From contig CP109468.1 of assembly GCA_036227345.1 (NCBI GenBank), positions 8,308,001 to 8,372,000 on the forward strand: a stretch of 64,000 bases of DNA, in the 5' to 3' direction. The position numbers and the translations under genes were made by a program. Below, piece by piece: positions 47,076-60,993 of the stretch (its first letter is position 1; each line of letters opens with the position of its first letter). Below the pieces are notes generated by a model. That model ran no database searches. It worked only from the letters and a program-made list of their open reading frames with translations, and was not told where the DNA came from. The DNA is from Streptomyces sp. NBC_01463. Its GTDB lineage: Bacteria > Actinomycetota > Actinomycetes > Streptomycetales > Streptomycetaceae.

Positions 47076-48128
47076 ATGCGAGACGTAGCGATCGTCGCCT
47101 TCGCGCAGACCGACCACCTGCGGCGCACCGACGAACTCTCCGAAGTCGAGATGCTGATGCCCGTCCTGCACCAGGTCCTCGACGCGACGGGCCTCAGGAC
47201 CAGCGACATCGGCTTCACCTGCTCGGGCTCCAGCGACTACCTCGCCGGCCGGGCCTTCTCCTTCACCATGGCCCTCGACGGCGTGGGCGCACACCCGCCG
47301 ATCTCCGAGTCCCATGTGGAGATGGACGGCGCCTGGGCCCTGTACGAGGCCTGGGTGAAGATCCAGACCGGCGAGGCGGACACCGCCCTCGTGTACGCCT
47401 ACGGGAAGTCCTCGCCAGGCCAGGTGCGCGACGTCCTCACCCGGCAGCTCGACCCGTACTACACCGCCCCGCTGTGGCCCGACTCCGTCGCCCTCGCCGC
47501 CCTCCAGGCCCAGGCGCTGATCGACGCGGGCGACACCGACGAGGCGGCGCTCGCCGCCGTCGCCACCCGCAGCCGCACGGACGCGTCGGACAACCCGCAC
47601 GCCCAGCTCAGCGGCGCCGTCCCGGCCGGCGACTACCTCGTCCAGCCCCTGCGGACCGGCGACTGCCCGCCCATCGGCGACGGCGCGGCCGCCGTCGTTC
47701 TCGCCGCCGGGGACACCGCACGGGCCCTCTGCGCCCGGCCCGCCTGGATCCGCGGCATCGACCACCGCATCGAGGCCCACGGGCTCGGGGTGCGCGAACT
47801 CACCGAGTCACCGTCGACCCGGCTCGCCGCCGAACGCGCCGGGGTCTTCGAACGACCGGTGGACACAGCCGAGTTGCACGCCCCCTTCAGCTCCCAGGAA
47901 GTGGTGCTGCGCAAGGCGCTCGGCCTGGGCGACGAGGTCAGGGTCAACCCGTCTGGCGGCGCGCTGGCCGCCAACCCGGTGATGGCCGCGGGGCTGATCC
48001 GCCTCGGCGAGGCCGCCGCCCGTATCCACCGAGGCGAGTCCGACCGGGCGCTCGCCCACGCCACGTCCGGCCCGTGCCTCCAGCAGAACCTGGTCGCCGT
48101 CCTCGAAGGGGAGAGTGCTCATGCCTAA
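47076..48128 (+). CDS. Thiolase-fold lipid-transfer protein (Ltp4-like), catalytic Cys absent
   Basis: 350 residues, ATG immediately after the DUF35 stop. SCP-x/thiolase fold: DVAIVAFAQTDHLRR, SGSSDYLAGR, and C-terminal VNPSGGALAANPVMAAGLIRLGEAA. At the thiolase nucleophile position it reads ESHVEMDGAWAL, so no Cys. In the Ltp2-ChsH2 system such proteins are retro-aldolases that shorten sterol side chains after hydration. Together with the DUF35 subunit this is the likely activity; true thiolysis is excluded. The last 8 bp overlap the following gene. Confidence 0.87.
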   Translation: MRDVAIVAFAQTDHLRRTDELSEVEMLMPVLHQVLDATGLRTSDIGFTCSGSSDYLAGRAFSFTMALDGVGAHPPISESHVEMDGAWALYEAWVKIQTGEADTALVYAYGKSSPGQVRDVLTRQLDPYYTAPLWPDSVALAALQAQALIDAGDTDEAALAAVATRSRTDASDNPHAQLSGAVPAGDYLVQPLRTGDCPPIGDGAAAVVLAAGDTARALCARPAWIRGIDHRIEAHGLGVRELTESPSTRLAAERAGVFERPVDTAELHAPFSSQEVVLRKALGLGDEVRVNPSGGALAANPVMAAGLIRLGEAAARIHRGESDRALAHATSGPCLQQNLVAVLEGESAHA

Positions 48129-49287
48129 GGAGCCCGTGGCCGTCGTAGGCGTCGGCCAGACCAAACACGTCGCCGCCCGCCACGACGTCTCCCTCGCGGG
48201 TCTCGTCCGCGAAGCCGCCGTGGCCGCCCTCCAGGACGCCGGGCTGACCTGGGCGGACATCGACGCCGTCGTCATCGGCAAGGCGCCCGACTTCTTCGAG
48301 GGCGTGATGATGCCGGAGCTCTACCTCGCCGACGCCCTCGGCGCGGTCGGCAAACCCATGCTCCGGGTCCACACCGCGGGTTCCGTGGGCGGTTCGACCG
48401 CACTCGTCGCCGCGAACCTCGTCGCCGCCCGAGTCCACCGCACGGTCCTCACCCTGGCCTTCGAGAAGCAGTCGGAGTCCAACGCGATGTGGGGCCTCTC
48501 GCTCCCCATCCCGTTCCAGCAGCCGCTCCTGGCGGGCGCCGGCGGCTTCTTCGCCCCGCACGTGCGCGCCTACATGCGGCGGACCGGGGCGCCCGACACC
48601 GTCGGCTCCCTCGTCGCGTACAAGGACCGGCGCAACGCGCTCAAGAACCCGTACGCGCACATCCACGACCCGGACCTCACCCTGGAGAAGGTCCAGGCGG
48701 CGCCCATGCTCTGGGACCCCATCCGCTACTCGGAGACCTGCCCGTCCTCCGACGGGGCCTGCGCGATGATCCTCACCGACCGGGCGGGAGCCGACCGGTC
48801 ACCGCACCCGCCCGCCTGGGTGCACGGCGGCGCGATGCGCAGCGAACCGACCCTGTTCGCCGGCAAGGACTTCGTCTCGCCGCAGGCCGGGAAGGACTGC
48901 GCGGCCGACGTCTACCGGCAGGCCGGGATCACCGACCCGCGCCGGGAGATCGACGCCGTCGAGATGTACGTGCCCTTCTCCTGGTACGAACCGATGTGGC
49001 TGGAGAACCTCGGCTTCGCCGACGAGGGCGAGGGCTGGAAACTCACCGAGGCCGGAGTCACCGAACTCGACGGCGACCTTCCGGTCAACCCCTCGGGCGG
49101 GGTGCTCTCCACCAACCCCATCGGCGCCTCCGGCATGATCCGCTTCGCCGAGGCCGCCCTCCAGGTACGGGGACGGGCGGGGGAGCACCAGGTGGAGGGC
49201 GCCCGCCGGGCGCTGGGCCATGCGTACGGCGGCGGCGCCCAGTTCTTCTCCATGTGGCTCGTCGGCGCCGAACCCCCCACCGGCTGA
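48121..49287 (+). CDS. Thiolase-fold lipid-transfer protein (Ltp3-like), catalytic Cys absent
   Basis: 388 residues from ATG 48121 (GGGGAGAG upstream), overlapping the previous gene by 8 bp. Thiolase fold with VAVVGVGQTKHVAARHDVSLAGL and LPVNPSGGVLSTNPIGASGMIRFAEAALQVRG. The nucleophile position is VHTAGSVGGST, again without Cys. A HAYGGGAQFFSMWL end matches non-thiolytic Ltp proteins. With the Ltp4-like and DUF35 proteins it probably forms a hetero-oligomeric aldolase, the set known to be needed for C24-branched sterol side chains in Rhodococcus. Confidence 0.87.
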   Translation: MPKEPVAVVGVGQTKHVAARHDVSLAGLVREAAVAALQDAGLTWADIDAVVIGKAPDFFEGVMMPELYLADALGAVGKPMLRVHTAGSVGGSTALVAANLVAARVHRTVLTLAFEKQSESNAMWGLSLPIPFQQPLLAGAGGFFAPHVRAYMRRTGAPDTVGSLVAYKDRRNALKNPYAHIHDPDLTLEKVQAAPMLWDPIRYSETCPSSDGACAMILTDRAGADRSPHPPAWVHGGAMRSEPTLFAGKDFVSPQAGKDCAADVYRQAGITDPRREIDAVEMYVPFSWYEPMWLENLGFADEGEGWKLTEAGVTELDGDLPVNPSGGVLSTNPIGASGMIRFAEAALQVRGRAGEHQVEGARRALGHAYGGGAQFFSMWLVGAEPPTG

Positions 49288-49398
49288 CCCGCCCACCCTC
49301 CCGGACAGGCCGCACCCACCACGCTCCGCGGCCTGTTCGGGACCGCCCATCGTGGCTAGGCTCTTCCCGGCCGCACCGGACGAGCGGAAGGAGCCGAC

Positions 49399-49668
49399 GT
49401 GGCTCGCAGGACGACGCCCCAGCGGCCCTTCGCCGGCTGGGACAAGGCGGAGGTCGACCTCGACAACGCCCGTTGGCGTTCCGGCAGTCGGGGCATCGGA
49501 GACGTCCAGATCGCCTTCGTCGAGGGCTTCATCGCGATGCGTAACGCCGGGCGGCCTGCCAGCCGCCCGCTGGTCTTCAACCCGCTGGAATGGCGCGCGT
49601 TCGTCGTGAACGCGAGGCACGGTGAGTTCGACGGAGGGACGCCGGGGCGCGGTGCGGCACGGGGGTGA
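49399..49668 (+). CDS. DUF397-domain protein
   Basis: 89 residues from GTG 49399, RBS GGAAGGAG. Contains WRSGSRGIGDVQIAFVEGFIAMR followed by PLVFNPLEWRAFVVNAR, the DUF397 pattern. DUF397 genes in Streptomyces usually follow an XRE-type regulator gene; none is next to this one, so it is an orphan copy. Function unknown, thought to be regulatory. Confidence 0.88.
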   Translation: MARRTTPQRPFAGWDKAEVDLDNARWRSGSRGIGDVQIAFVEGFIAMRNAGRPASRPLVFNPLEWRAFVVNARHGEFDGGTPGRGAARG

Positions 49669-49716
49669 GCGCTTCGCCCACCCCTGGGAAACCGACGATC
49701 CGAGGTAGCCCGGTGG

Positions 49717-51831
49717 TCAGCGCTTGATGCGGCTGCGCAGCGCGAGGACCGCCAGTGCGAGCAGGACGGGCTCGGTGAAGCGGCTGACCATCTCCGTGTA
49801 CGTGCCCCAGGTGGTCAGGTCCTGGCCGCTGGCGCGGAACACCACGGAGTTCAGCACCACCTGCACGGCCTTGTCGGCGCGCTCCCCGGTGAACCGGTCA
49901 CCGACCGGCAACGTCAGCCGAGGGTCTTCCTTGTCCACGGTCAGCGTCACCTGCCCGCCGCCGGCGGGCACCGTCCCCGTGGCCACCTGCTCGGGTGAGG
50001 AGTCGGGCAGGCCGAGTCCCATCATGAGCACGACGGTGGCGGCCACCGCCACCAGCAGCCAGCCGAGTGCCCGCGAGGCGCGCAGGCCGTATCCGGAGAG
50101 CAGCCAGTACCCCCACAGCAGGAACCGTTCACCGGCCGTGGTGTCGGCGCGGTCGTGGCGGCGCATCTCCATCTCGCCGTAGTAGAAGTCGGCCGCGCCC
50201 GGCTCGTTCTTGCCGTCCTCGAACGCCTTGCGCAACTGCCTGTAGAGCGTGGCCACGTCCTCCGGGTCGGGGGTGAGGTCCGGGTCGGGGTGGTGGGGGC
50301 CGGTGCGCCAGGTCCGGGGCGAGGGCGGCCGGCCGGCCGGAGGGGCGGGTTGGCCCGCGGTCTGCGCGCGCCAGTGGTGCTCCTCGGCCAGGGTGCGTCG
50401 GCGGCTCCACCGGTGCGGCCACAGGACGTGGCGGCGGTGAAGGCCGGTGGGTGTGGGGGCGAAGGTGCAGCGTCCTTCCAGGCGGAGCTGATCGAGGTGG
50501 AAGGCCCCGGTGAACAGACAGTCGGCCAGGTCGATGTCCGTCAGCACCAAGTGCGCGGCATCCACTCCCCGCATCGAGGCCATCCGGACTCCGGCCCGGG
50601 AGCCTGCCAGCAGGTTCTCGTCCACCACCGCCGAGTGGGGGCCGGTCACGAACCGTGTGTGATGCGTGGTGACCGCCAGGGGGAACAGCAGCACGGCGTG
50701 GCTGAGATCCACGGCCGCGAAGCGCAGGCGCAGGGTCGCCGTGGACTCCCAGCGCGTCCGCTCGCAGCGCACGGCCTTCGCCGCGATCTCCCACGTCACC
50801 GGCGTGTCGAACACCGCGCCGGACATGTCCACCGTGCCCGCACACGTCAGCGGCCCGAAGTGCGCGGTCAGCGGGAACCGCGCCTCGCTGAATTCGGCGT
50901 CCCGGGAGAAACGCGCCCCACCGAACTCGGCGTCCTCCGCGAACCGCGCCTTGTAGAACGTGGCGACTCCCGCGAACCGCGTGTCGCTGAACCGAGCCGG
51001 TCCGGAGAACTGCACCTCATCGAATCCGGCTGTGCCGAGCACACGTGCTCCGTGGAAATTCGCCGTGCTGGAGAACTTCGCGGCCTCGAATTCGGCGTGT
51101 TCCGAGAGCTCCACTCCGTCGAAACTCGCGAAGTTCGCGAAGTTCGCTCCGGCGAACGAAATCCTTCCGGAGGCCCGCATGGCACTGAAGCTCGTGAGGC
51201 CCCCGAACGACGCCCCATCGAACCATGCGGTGTCTCCCAGGAACTGGGCCTGGTCGAACACGGTCAGATCGAGGAACGTCGCCCCGTCGAAGTCGGTGTC
51301 GCCGCCGAACCGTGTCCGACGGAAGGTGCCGCTCATGGCGAACTCCGCCCCGGAGAAACTTGCCTGGGCGGCGAACCGGGCGTGGAGGAATGCGGCAGGG
51401 CCGGCGAACCTCGCCCGGCGGAATCCGGCGTCGCCTAGGAACTCCGCCGTGTCGAACGTCGCCTCTCCGGTGAACTCCGCGCCGTCGAACCTGGCGTCGC
51501 CCGAGAACAGTGTCCGGTCGAAGCATGCGTCACGGGTGAACTGCGCTCCCCTGAAGTCCGCGACGCCGGTGCGGTTCGTGGAACCGGCGGGATCGTGAAG
51601 GGCGTTGAGGAGCGAGGCGAGGAGCGGCCCGGCGAAGACGGTGTTCCGGTGGTCGATGTCGGCGCCGGGAGTCAGACCCGCGAGGTACGCGTCGCGCCCG
51701 GCGTCGGTGACATGCGCCAGGCACCTCGTGTGACCGGGGACGAGAGTGCCGGGGCACCCCGCGAAATCGGCACCGAGGTTGACGCCGTAACCGCAGACCC
51801 GCTGCGGGGTGGGGGCCGGAGTGGGACTCAT
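49717..51831 (-). CDS. Pentapeptide-repeat protein with C-terminal membrane anchor
   Basis: 704 residues from ATG 51831 (GGGAG upstream). The N-terminus has paired Cys/His residues (VCGYGVNLGADFAGCPGTLVPGHTRCLAH), perhaps a zinc site. Residues about 95-320 are pentapeptide repeats with F at every fifth place (for example ARFDGAEFTGEATFDTAEF), forming a quadrilateral beta-helix. After a linker (RPPSPRTWRTGPHHPDPD) come FYYGEMEMRRHDRADTTAGERFLLWGYWLLSGYG and two membrane helices (about 592-615, 680-697). This C-terminal half resembles membrane proteins of pentapeptide/ion-channel type in Streptomyces. Function unknown; no resistance role is implied. Confidence 0.88.
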   Translation of the reverse strand: MSPTPAPTPQRVCGYGVNLGADFAGCPGTLVPGHTRCLAHVTDAGRDAYLAGLTPGADIDHRNTVFAGPLLASLLNALHDPAGSTNRTGVADFRGAQFTRDACFDRTLFSGDARFDGAEFTGEATFDTAEFLGDAGFRRARFAGPAAFLHARFAAQASFSGAEFAMSGTFRRTRFGGDTDFDGATFLDLTVFDQAQFLGDTAWFDGASFGGLTSFSAMRASGRISFAGANFANFASFDGVELSEHAEFEAAKFSSTANFHGARVLGTAGFDEVQFSGPARFSDTRFAGVATFYKARFAEDAEFGGARFSRDAEFSEARFPLTAHFGPLTCAGTVDMSGAVFDTPVTWEIAAKAVRCERTRWESTATLRLRFAAVDLSHAVLLFPLAVTTHHTRFVTGPHSAVVDENLLAGSRAGVRMASMRGVDAAHLVLTDIDLADCLFTGAFHLDQLRLEGRCTFAPTPTGLHRRHVLWPHRWSRRRTLAEEHHWRAQTAGQPAPPAGRPPSPRTWRTGPHHPDPDLTPDPEDVATLYRQLRKAFEDGKNEPGAADFYYGEMEMRRHDRADTTAGERFLLWGYWLLSGYGLRASRALGWLLVAVAATVVLMMGLGLPDSSPEQVATGTVPAGGGQVTLTVDKEDPRLTLPVGDRFTGERADKAVQVVLNSVVFRASGQDLTTWGTYTEMVSRFTEPVLLALAVLALRSRIKR

Positions 51832-52045
51832 GGCGGCAACTCCCGGGGCGTGTCGACCGATGGCGGGCAGGGGGCCGTCCGACCGTCGAGCCCCCGAGCG
51901 GCGCAGCCTAGCGAATCGGCCCCGGCTCGCGAGCGGGGCCGGGGCATCGCGGTTCGCCGTGCGGGCCGCCGCCGGCCTTCGGTGACCGTGCCCGTACGGC
52001 CCGCCTTCGCGGGCGGCGCCGCGCACCATGGGTAGCGTGGTGTGC

Positions 52046-52456
52046 GTGACAGGTGAGAAAGATCTTCGGGTCCTGCTGAGCAACCTGCGTCCGGAGCTGC
52101 ACCCGGGGCGCTACGTCTACGCGGCCGCGCCCGGCGGCGTCGTGCCCGACGGTGTCGTCCCCGTCGTCACGGTCCTGGAGGGCGAAGGGCTCACACTCGT
52201 GCTCCCCGAGGCGGACGCGGCGGCGGCCGGGCTCACCGCCGCCGACTATCCGGCCGCCTGGATCACTCTCCGTGTTCACTCCGCGCTGGCGGCCGTCGGG
52301 CTGACCGCCGCCGTCTCGCTCGCCCTGACCGACGCGGGCATCAGCTGCAACGTGGTGGCCGGACTCCACCACGACCACCTCTTCGTCCCGTACGACCGGG
52401 CGGACGAGGCCGTCGCCGTCCTGGAGGCGCTGGCCGCCGAGTCCGGCGCCGGGTGA
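52046..52456 (+). CDS. ACT-domain protein (amino-acid-binding regulator-like)
   Basis: 136 residues from GTG 52046; ATG 52028 is an in-frame alternative. Two ACT-like halves: LLSNLRPELHPGRYVYAAAP...VTVLEGEGLTLVLPEADAAAAGL, then ITLRVHSALAAVGLTAAVSLALTDAGISCNVVAGLHHDHLFVPYDRADEAVAVLEAL (the ACT_7 pattern). Such proteins bind small ligands. TAGCGT at 52033-52038 lies 7 bases before GTG 52046 and no RBS is visible, so a leaderless transcript is likely and favours that start. Divergent from the pentapeptide gene. Confidence 0.85.
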   Translation: MTGEKDLRVLLSNLRPELHPGRYVYAAAPGGVVPDGVVPVVTVLEGEGLTLVLPEADAAAAGLTAADYPAAWITLRVHSALAAVGLTAAVSLALTDAGISCNVVAGLHHDHLFVPYDRADEAVAVLEALAAESGAG

Positions 52457-52550
52457 CCCGGAGGCGGGCCCCGGCGGATCAGCGCGGAGACCGCGGCGGC
52501 CCGTCCGGGCCCGGCTCGGCGAGGTGGACCCGGACACGTAACATGTCTGC

Positions 52551-53051
52551 ATGTCCTTCCTCCGCCGCCGTAGCGCCGCCACACCCGCGGGCCCCGACTT
52601 CGACGTCCTGGCCATGGACCCGGGCGACTGGCCCGGAAACCTCGGCGCCGGTCTGCTGCCCGCTCCCGACGGGAGCTGTCAGGGCGTCTTCCTGCGCTAC
52701 GACCTGTTCGGCGGCCGCGGCCCGGCGATGATCATCGGCAACCTCCCGGAGGGCTCGCCCGCCCGCGAGACCGAGGAGGGCCAGGTCCCCTTCGAGGTCG
52801 CCCAGCTGCTGCTCGCGCTGGAGAACGACGAGCCGGTCGAGGTCACCGGCACCGAGGACATGCCCGTCATGCAGGGCGACAACCTGCTGATCGTCCGCCG
52901 CGTGAAGCTCTCCGAGAGCCGGATCTCCTGCGTGCAGTTCGACCGCAGCGACGGCGTGCTCGTCACCATCGCGAGCTGGGACCGGCCGATCACCGACGAC
53001 CTGTACACCCTTCTGAAGCCGCTGCCCGCGGAGCTCTTCCAGCAGGGCTGA
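52551..53051 (+). CDS. Conserved hypothetical protein
   Basis: 166 residues, no signal peptide or membrane segment. I recognise no named domain. The sequence is acidic, with a mainly beta pattern: LAMDPGDWPGNLGAGLLPAPDGSCQGVFLRYD, a TEDMPVMQGDNLLIVRRVKL core, and ITDDLYTLLKPLPAELF at the end. Codon use is normal for the region. TAACAT six bases before ATG 52551 and no RBS suggest another leaderless start. Ends before a clear terminator at 53121. Confidence 0.85.
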   Translation: MSFLRRRSAATPAGPDFDVLAMDPGDWPGNLGAGLLPAPDGSCQGVFLRYDLFGGRGPAMIIGNLPEGSPARETEEGQVPFEVAQLLLALENDEPVEVTGTEDMPVMQGDNLLIVRRVKLSESRISCVQFDRSDGVLVTIASWDRPITDDLYTLLKPLPAELFQQG

Positions 53052-53120
53052 GCCGGGCGGCGCACGCCGGGCGGCCGCACACTGCCCGGCCCGGCGGCGC
53101 CATTTCCGTTCCACATACAC

Positions 53121-53147
53121 ACGGCCTCCTCTCGGGAGGCCGTTTTG
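53121..53147 (+). terminator. Rho-independent-like terminator
   Basis: ACGGCCTCC / GGAGGCCGT stem of 9 bp, loop TCTCG, followed by TTTTG. It lies 70 bases after the hypothetical gene and 47 bases before the GH95 start. Confidence 0.85.
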
Positions 53148-53193
53148 TCATGCCCCTTGTCGAGGCAGTCGTCGGACCTCTAGCGTCCTCGGC

Positions 53194-58177
<4,984 letters not shown>

Positions 58178-59509
58178 ATGACGTCCAAGCAGAGGACCAG
58201 ACTCGCACTCGCGTTGACCACCGCAGGCGCGCTGAGTGTCGCGCTGCTCAGTCCCGCCGCCCAGGCCGGCGCGGACGGGGTGCGGCCGGAGTGCCCGCGC
58301 GGTCTCGCATGCGACTGGGTCCCGGCTGCCTACCAGCAGACCGGCGACCCGGCCGACAAGGAGACGTACGGCAACTACGACACCGCGGACCGGCCGCACA
58401 GCAACAAGATCAAGTTCATCGTCCTCCATGACACCGAGGAGGACTTCGACACCACCCTGAAGATCTTCCAGAACCCGCTGAAGCAGACGTCGGCCCACTA
58501 CGTGGTGCGTTCGGGCGACGGGCATGTCACGCAGATGGTGAAGAACAAGGACGTCGCCTGGCAGGCCGGCAACTGGTACCTCAACACCCACTCCATCGGC
58601 ATCGAGCAGGAGGGCGTCGCCACCGAGGGTGCGAAGTGGTACACCCCCGAGATGTACCGCTCGACCGCCGCGCTCGTGCGCTACCTCGCGGCCAAGTACG
58701 ACATCCCGCTCGACCGCCAGCACATCATCGGCCACGACGGCGTGCCGCCCACCAGCGCCGCCGGCACCGCGAGCATGCACTGGGACCCGGGCACCTACTG
58801 GGACTGGAACCGCTTCATGGCGCTCCTGGGCAAACTCACCGTGCCCACCGCCCGCAAGAGCAGCGAACTGATCACCGTCAGCCCCCGGTTCAAGGACAAC
58901 AAGCAGGCCTTCCGCGACTGCGAGAAGAACATCGACCTGCCCGTCCAGGGCTCCAGCGCCGTCCCGCTCCACACCGAACCCGACACCGCCTCACCGCTCT
59001 TCTCCGACCCGGGACTCCACACCGACGGCTCACCCGGCACCAACTGCGCCGCCGACTGGGGCAGCAAGATCAGCGCCACCCAGCAGGCCGTCGTCGCCGA
59101 CCACGCGCCCGGCTGGACGGCGATCTGGTGGTACGGCAAGAAGGCCTGGTTCCAGACCCCGGCCCGGACCCGCACCACCACCCCCACGGCCGGCTACGTC
59201 GTCAGGCCGAAGGCGGGCAAGGCGGAGGTACCGGTCTACGGGGTGGCGTACCCCGAGAAGTCCGAGTACCCCGCCGACTTCGCGGACCAGCGGGTGGGCA
59301 CGGCGCTGCAGTACACCATCAAGGCCGGCCAGTCCTACCCCGGCGGCGGCGAGGCCCCCACCGGCTTCTTCTACGCGCCGACCATCGACGCCTCCTACCC
59401 CCTGGACCACGCGTACTTCCGTGGCAAGGAGAAGTACGTGACGGTCCAGATCGGCCACCGCATCGCCTTCGTGAAGGCGTCCGACGTGGACATCGTCCGC
59501 GCCCACTGA
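58178..59509 (+). CDS. Exported N-acetylmuramoyl-L-alanine amidase (Amidase_2)
   Basis: 443 residues from ATG 58178 (AAGAAGGG upstream). Sec signal peptide (KQRTRLALALTTAGALSVALLSPAAQA, cleavage near 28). The N-terminal domain (about 60-225) is Amidase_2: IVLHDTEED (first zinc His), HYVVRSGDGHVTQMV, GIEQEG, IIGHDGVPP, MHWDPG (second His and Asp). It would cut the amide between muramic acid and the peptide of peptidoglycan. The C-terminal 200 residues (VDS-like ITVSPRFKDNKQAFRDC ...) resemble SH3-like wall-binding repeats. A DasR-type site is in front of it. Confidence 0.92.
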   Translation: MTSKQRTRLALALTTAGALSVALLSPAAQAGADGVRPECPRGLACDWVPAAYQQTGDPADKETYGNYDTADRPHSNKIKFIVLHDTEEDFDTTLKIFQNPLKQTSAHYVVRSGDGHVTQMVKNKDVAWQAGNWYLNTHSIGIEQEGVATEGAKWYTPEMYRSTAALVRYLAAKYDIPLDRQHIIGHDGVPPTSAAGTASMHWDPGTYWDWNRFMALLGKLTVPTARKSSELITVSPRFKDNKQAFRDCEKNIDLPVQGSSAVPLHTEPDTASPLFSDPGLHTDGSPGTNCAADWGSKISATQQAVVADHAPGWTAIWWYGKKAWFQTPARTRTTTPTAGYVVRPKAGKAEVPVYGVAYPEKSEYPADFADQRVGTALQYTIKAGQSYPGGGEAPTGFFYAPTIDASYPLDHAYFRGKEKYVTVQIGHRIAFVKASDVDIVRAH

Positions 59510-59512
59510 AAA

Positions 59513-59552
59513 CGTCGGGCCGGCACCCGGGAACCCGGCTGCCGGCCCGACG
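59513..59552. terminator. Terminator after the amidase gene
   Basis: Perfect 13-bp stem CGTCGGGCCGGCA / TGCCGGCCCGACG (59513-59525, 59540-59552); the 14-base loop also contains a smaller stem. No T-run. It starts 4 bases after the stop. Confidence 0.8.
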
Positions 59553-59628
59553 GCACCGCACAACAGCGCGCGCCGCGGGCCCGGTGTGTCGGCACCGGAC
59601 CCGCAGCGCGCATCCCCCGTCCGTCAGG

Positions 59629-60762
59629 TCAGCGAGTGCCGACCGCGGCTCGAACGGCCCGCCGCGCCATGGCGCAGTCGTCGTGCAGCCGGCGCAGCAG
59701 CAGCCGCTGCTCCTCGCCCGACGACAGCGCGCCCGGACGGTCCTGGCCGGTGCGGGCGGGCGCGGAGGTGTCCCGCATGGCCCGCTGGACAGCCGTCTCG
59801 TACGTCCGGATCTCCCGGGTCAGCACGAGCATCAGATTGACCAGGAACGCGTCCCGCGCCGCGGGACCAGCGACCTGGGCCAGCTGGCTGATCTGACGCC
59901 GCGCCACCGGCGCGTCACCCAGCACCGCCCAGAGCGTCGCCAGGTCGTAGCCCGGCAGATACCAGCCGGCGTGCTCCCAGTCCACCAGCACCGGGCCGGT
60001 GGGCGACAGCAGGATGTTGGAGAGCAGCGCGTCCCCGTGGCAGAACTGGCCCATGCCCTGACGGCCCCCGGCGAGACCGTGCAGCAGCTTCTGCAGGTCG
60101 CCCAGATCACGGTCCGTGAACAGACCGAGCTCGTGATAGCGCGCGATGCGTGCCGCGTAGTCCAGCGGGGCGTCGAACAGACCGGACGGCGGGCGCCAGG
60201 CGTTGACCCGGCTGACCGCGCCGAGCACGGCCCGCAGATCCGCCCGGGGCGGAGCCTCCGACGGGTGCCTCGTCAGCGCCGCCACCCGGCCGGGCATCCG
60301 CTCGATGACCAGGGTGCAGTTCTCGGGGTCCGCGGCGATGAGCCGGGGCACCCGGACCGGAGGGCGGTGCCGGACGAACGCCCGGTATGCCGCTATTTCG
60401 TGGCGGAAACGCTCCGACCACGCGGGGGAGTGGTCCAGTAAACACTTGGCGACCGCCGTGGCGCGGCCGGTGGAACCGACGAGGAGCACCGAACGGCCGC
60501 TCCGCCGCAGGACCTGCACCGGGTTGAACTCGGGGCAGATCCGTTGCACCGAGGCGATCGCCATCCTCAGCTGCGCGCCCTGCGGGCCGGACAGGTCCAG
60601 TCTTCCGCTGAGCGAAGGGGCGCCCGGCCCTGCCATCCGCCGGGTCCGACCGATGCCGGGCGCCGGTGCGGCGGCGCGGGGGTCGAGATACGGTCCGCCG
60701 CCCGCCCCGAGGGGGCGAAGCGGCCGGGGCGGGGCGGACACGGAGGACGATGCTGTGTACAT
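59629..60762 (-). CDS. Aminoglycoside-phosphotransferase-fold protein
   Basis: 377 residues from ATG 60762. Kinase-like APH fold: [14 protein letters not shown] (catalytic HGD...N, Brenner motif) and [21 protein letters not shown] (metal Asp). The N-lobe is [13 protein letters not shown] (Lys). Family members phosphorylate antibiotics, choline, sugars or other small alcohols. The N-terminal 60 residues are Pro/Ser/Ala-rich and probably disordered. There is no antibiotic gene cluster in the window, so a metabolic role is at least as likely as resistance. Divergent from the Nsd-like gene. Confidence 0.87.
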   Translation of the reverse strand: MYTASSSVSAPPRPLRPLGAGGGPYLDPRAAAPAPGIGRTRRMAGPGAPSLSGRLDLSGPQGAQLRMAIASVQRICPEFNPVQVLRRSGRSVLLVGSTGRATAVAKCLLDHSPAWSERFRHEIAAYRAFVRHRPPVRVPRLIAADPENCTLVIERMPGRVAALTRHPSEAPPRADLRAVLGAVSRVNAWRPPSGLFDAPLDYAARIARYHELGLFTDRDLGDLQKLLHGLAGGRQGMGQFCHGDALLSNILLSPTGPVLVDWEHAGWYLPGYDLATLWAVLGDAPVARRQISQLAQVAGPAARDAFLVNLMLVLTREIRTYETAVQRAMRDTSAPARTGQDRPGALSSGEEQRLLLRRLHDDCAMARRAVRAAVGTR

Positions 60763-60993
60763 GGGCGAGACAGATCCCTTCGTGCGCCGACAAGTTGCGT
60801 GCGCCGCCCCGGCCGGCGGCCGTTCGGCACCCTGGGGAGTACCTAGGGCTGCCGGGCGGGGTGGCGCACTCCTACCTGACACCGGACCGCCCGTGGCAGA
60901 CCACGTGGCGACCCCTGGCGAAGCCTGGCGAATAGTCGCAAGGCATCTGACAGGGGGTTACTGTCAACACAGCCGAGAACCTGGGGGCTTGAC

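Noticed and set aside
59629..60762. Antibiotic resistance gene
   Set aside because: The APH fold alone does not show resistance, and no antibiotic cluster accompanies it.
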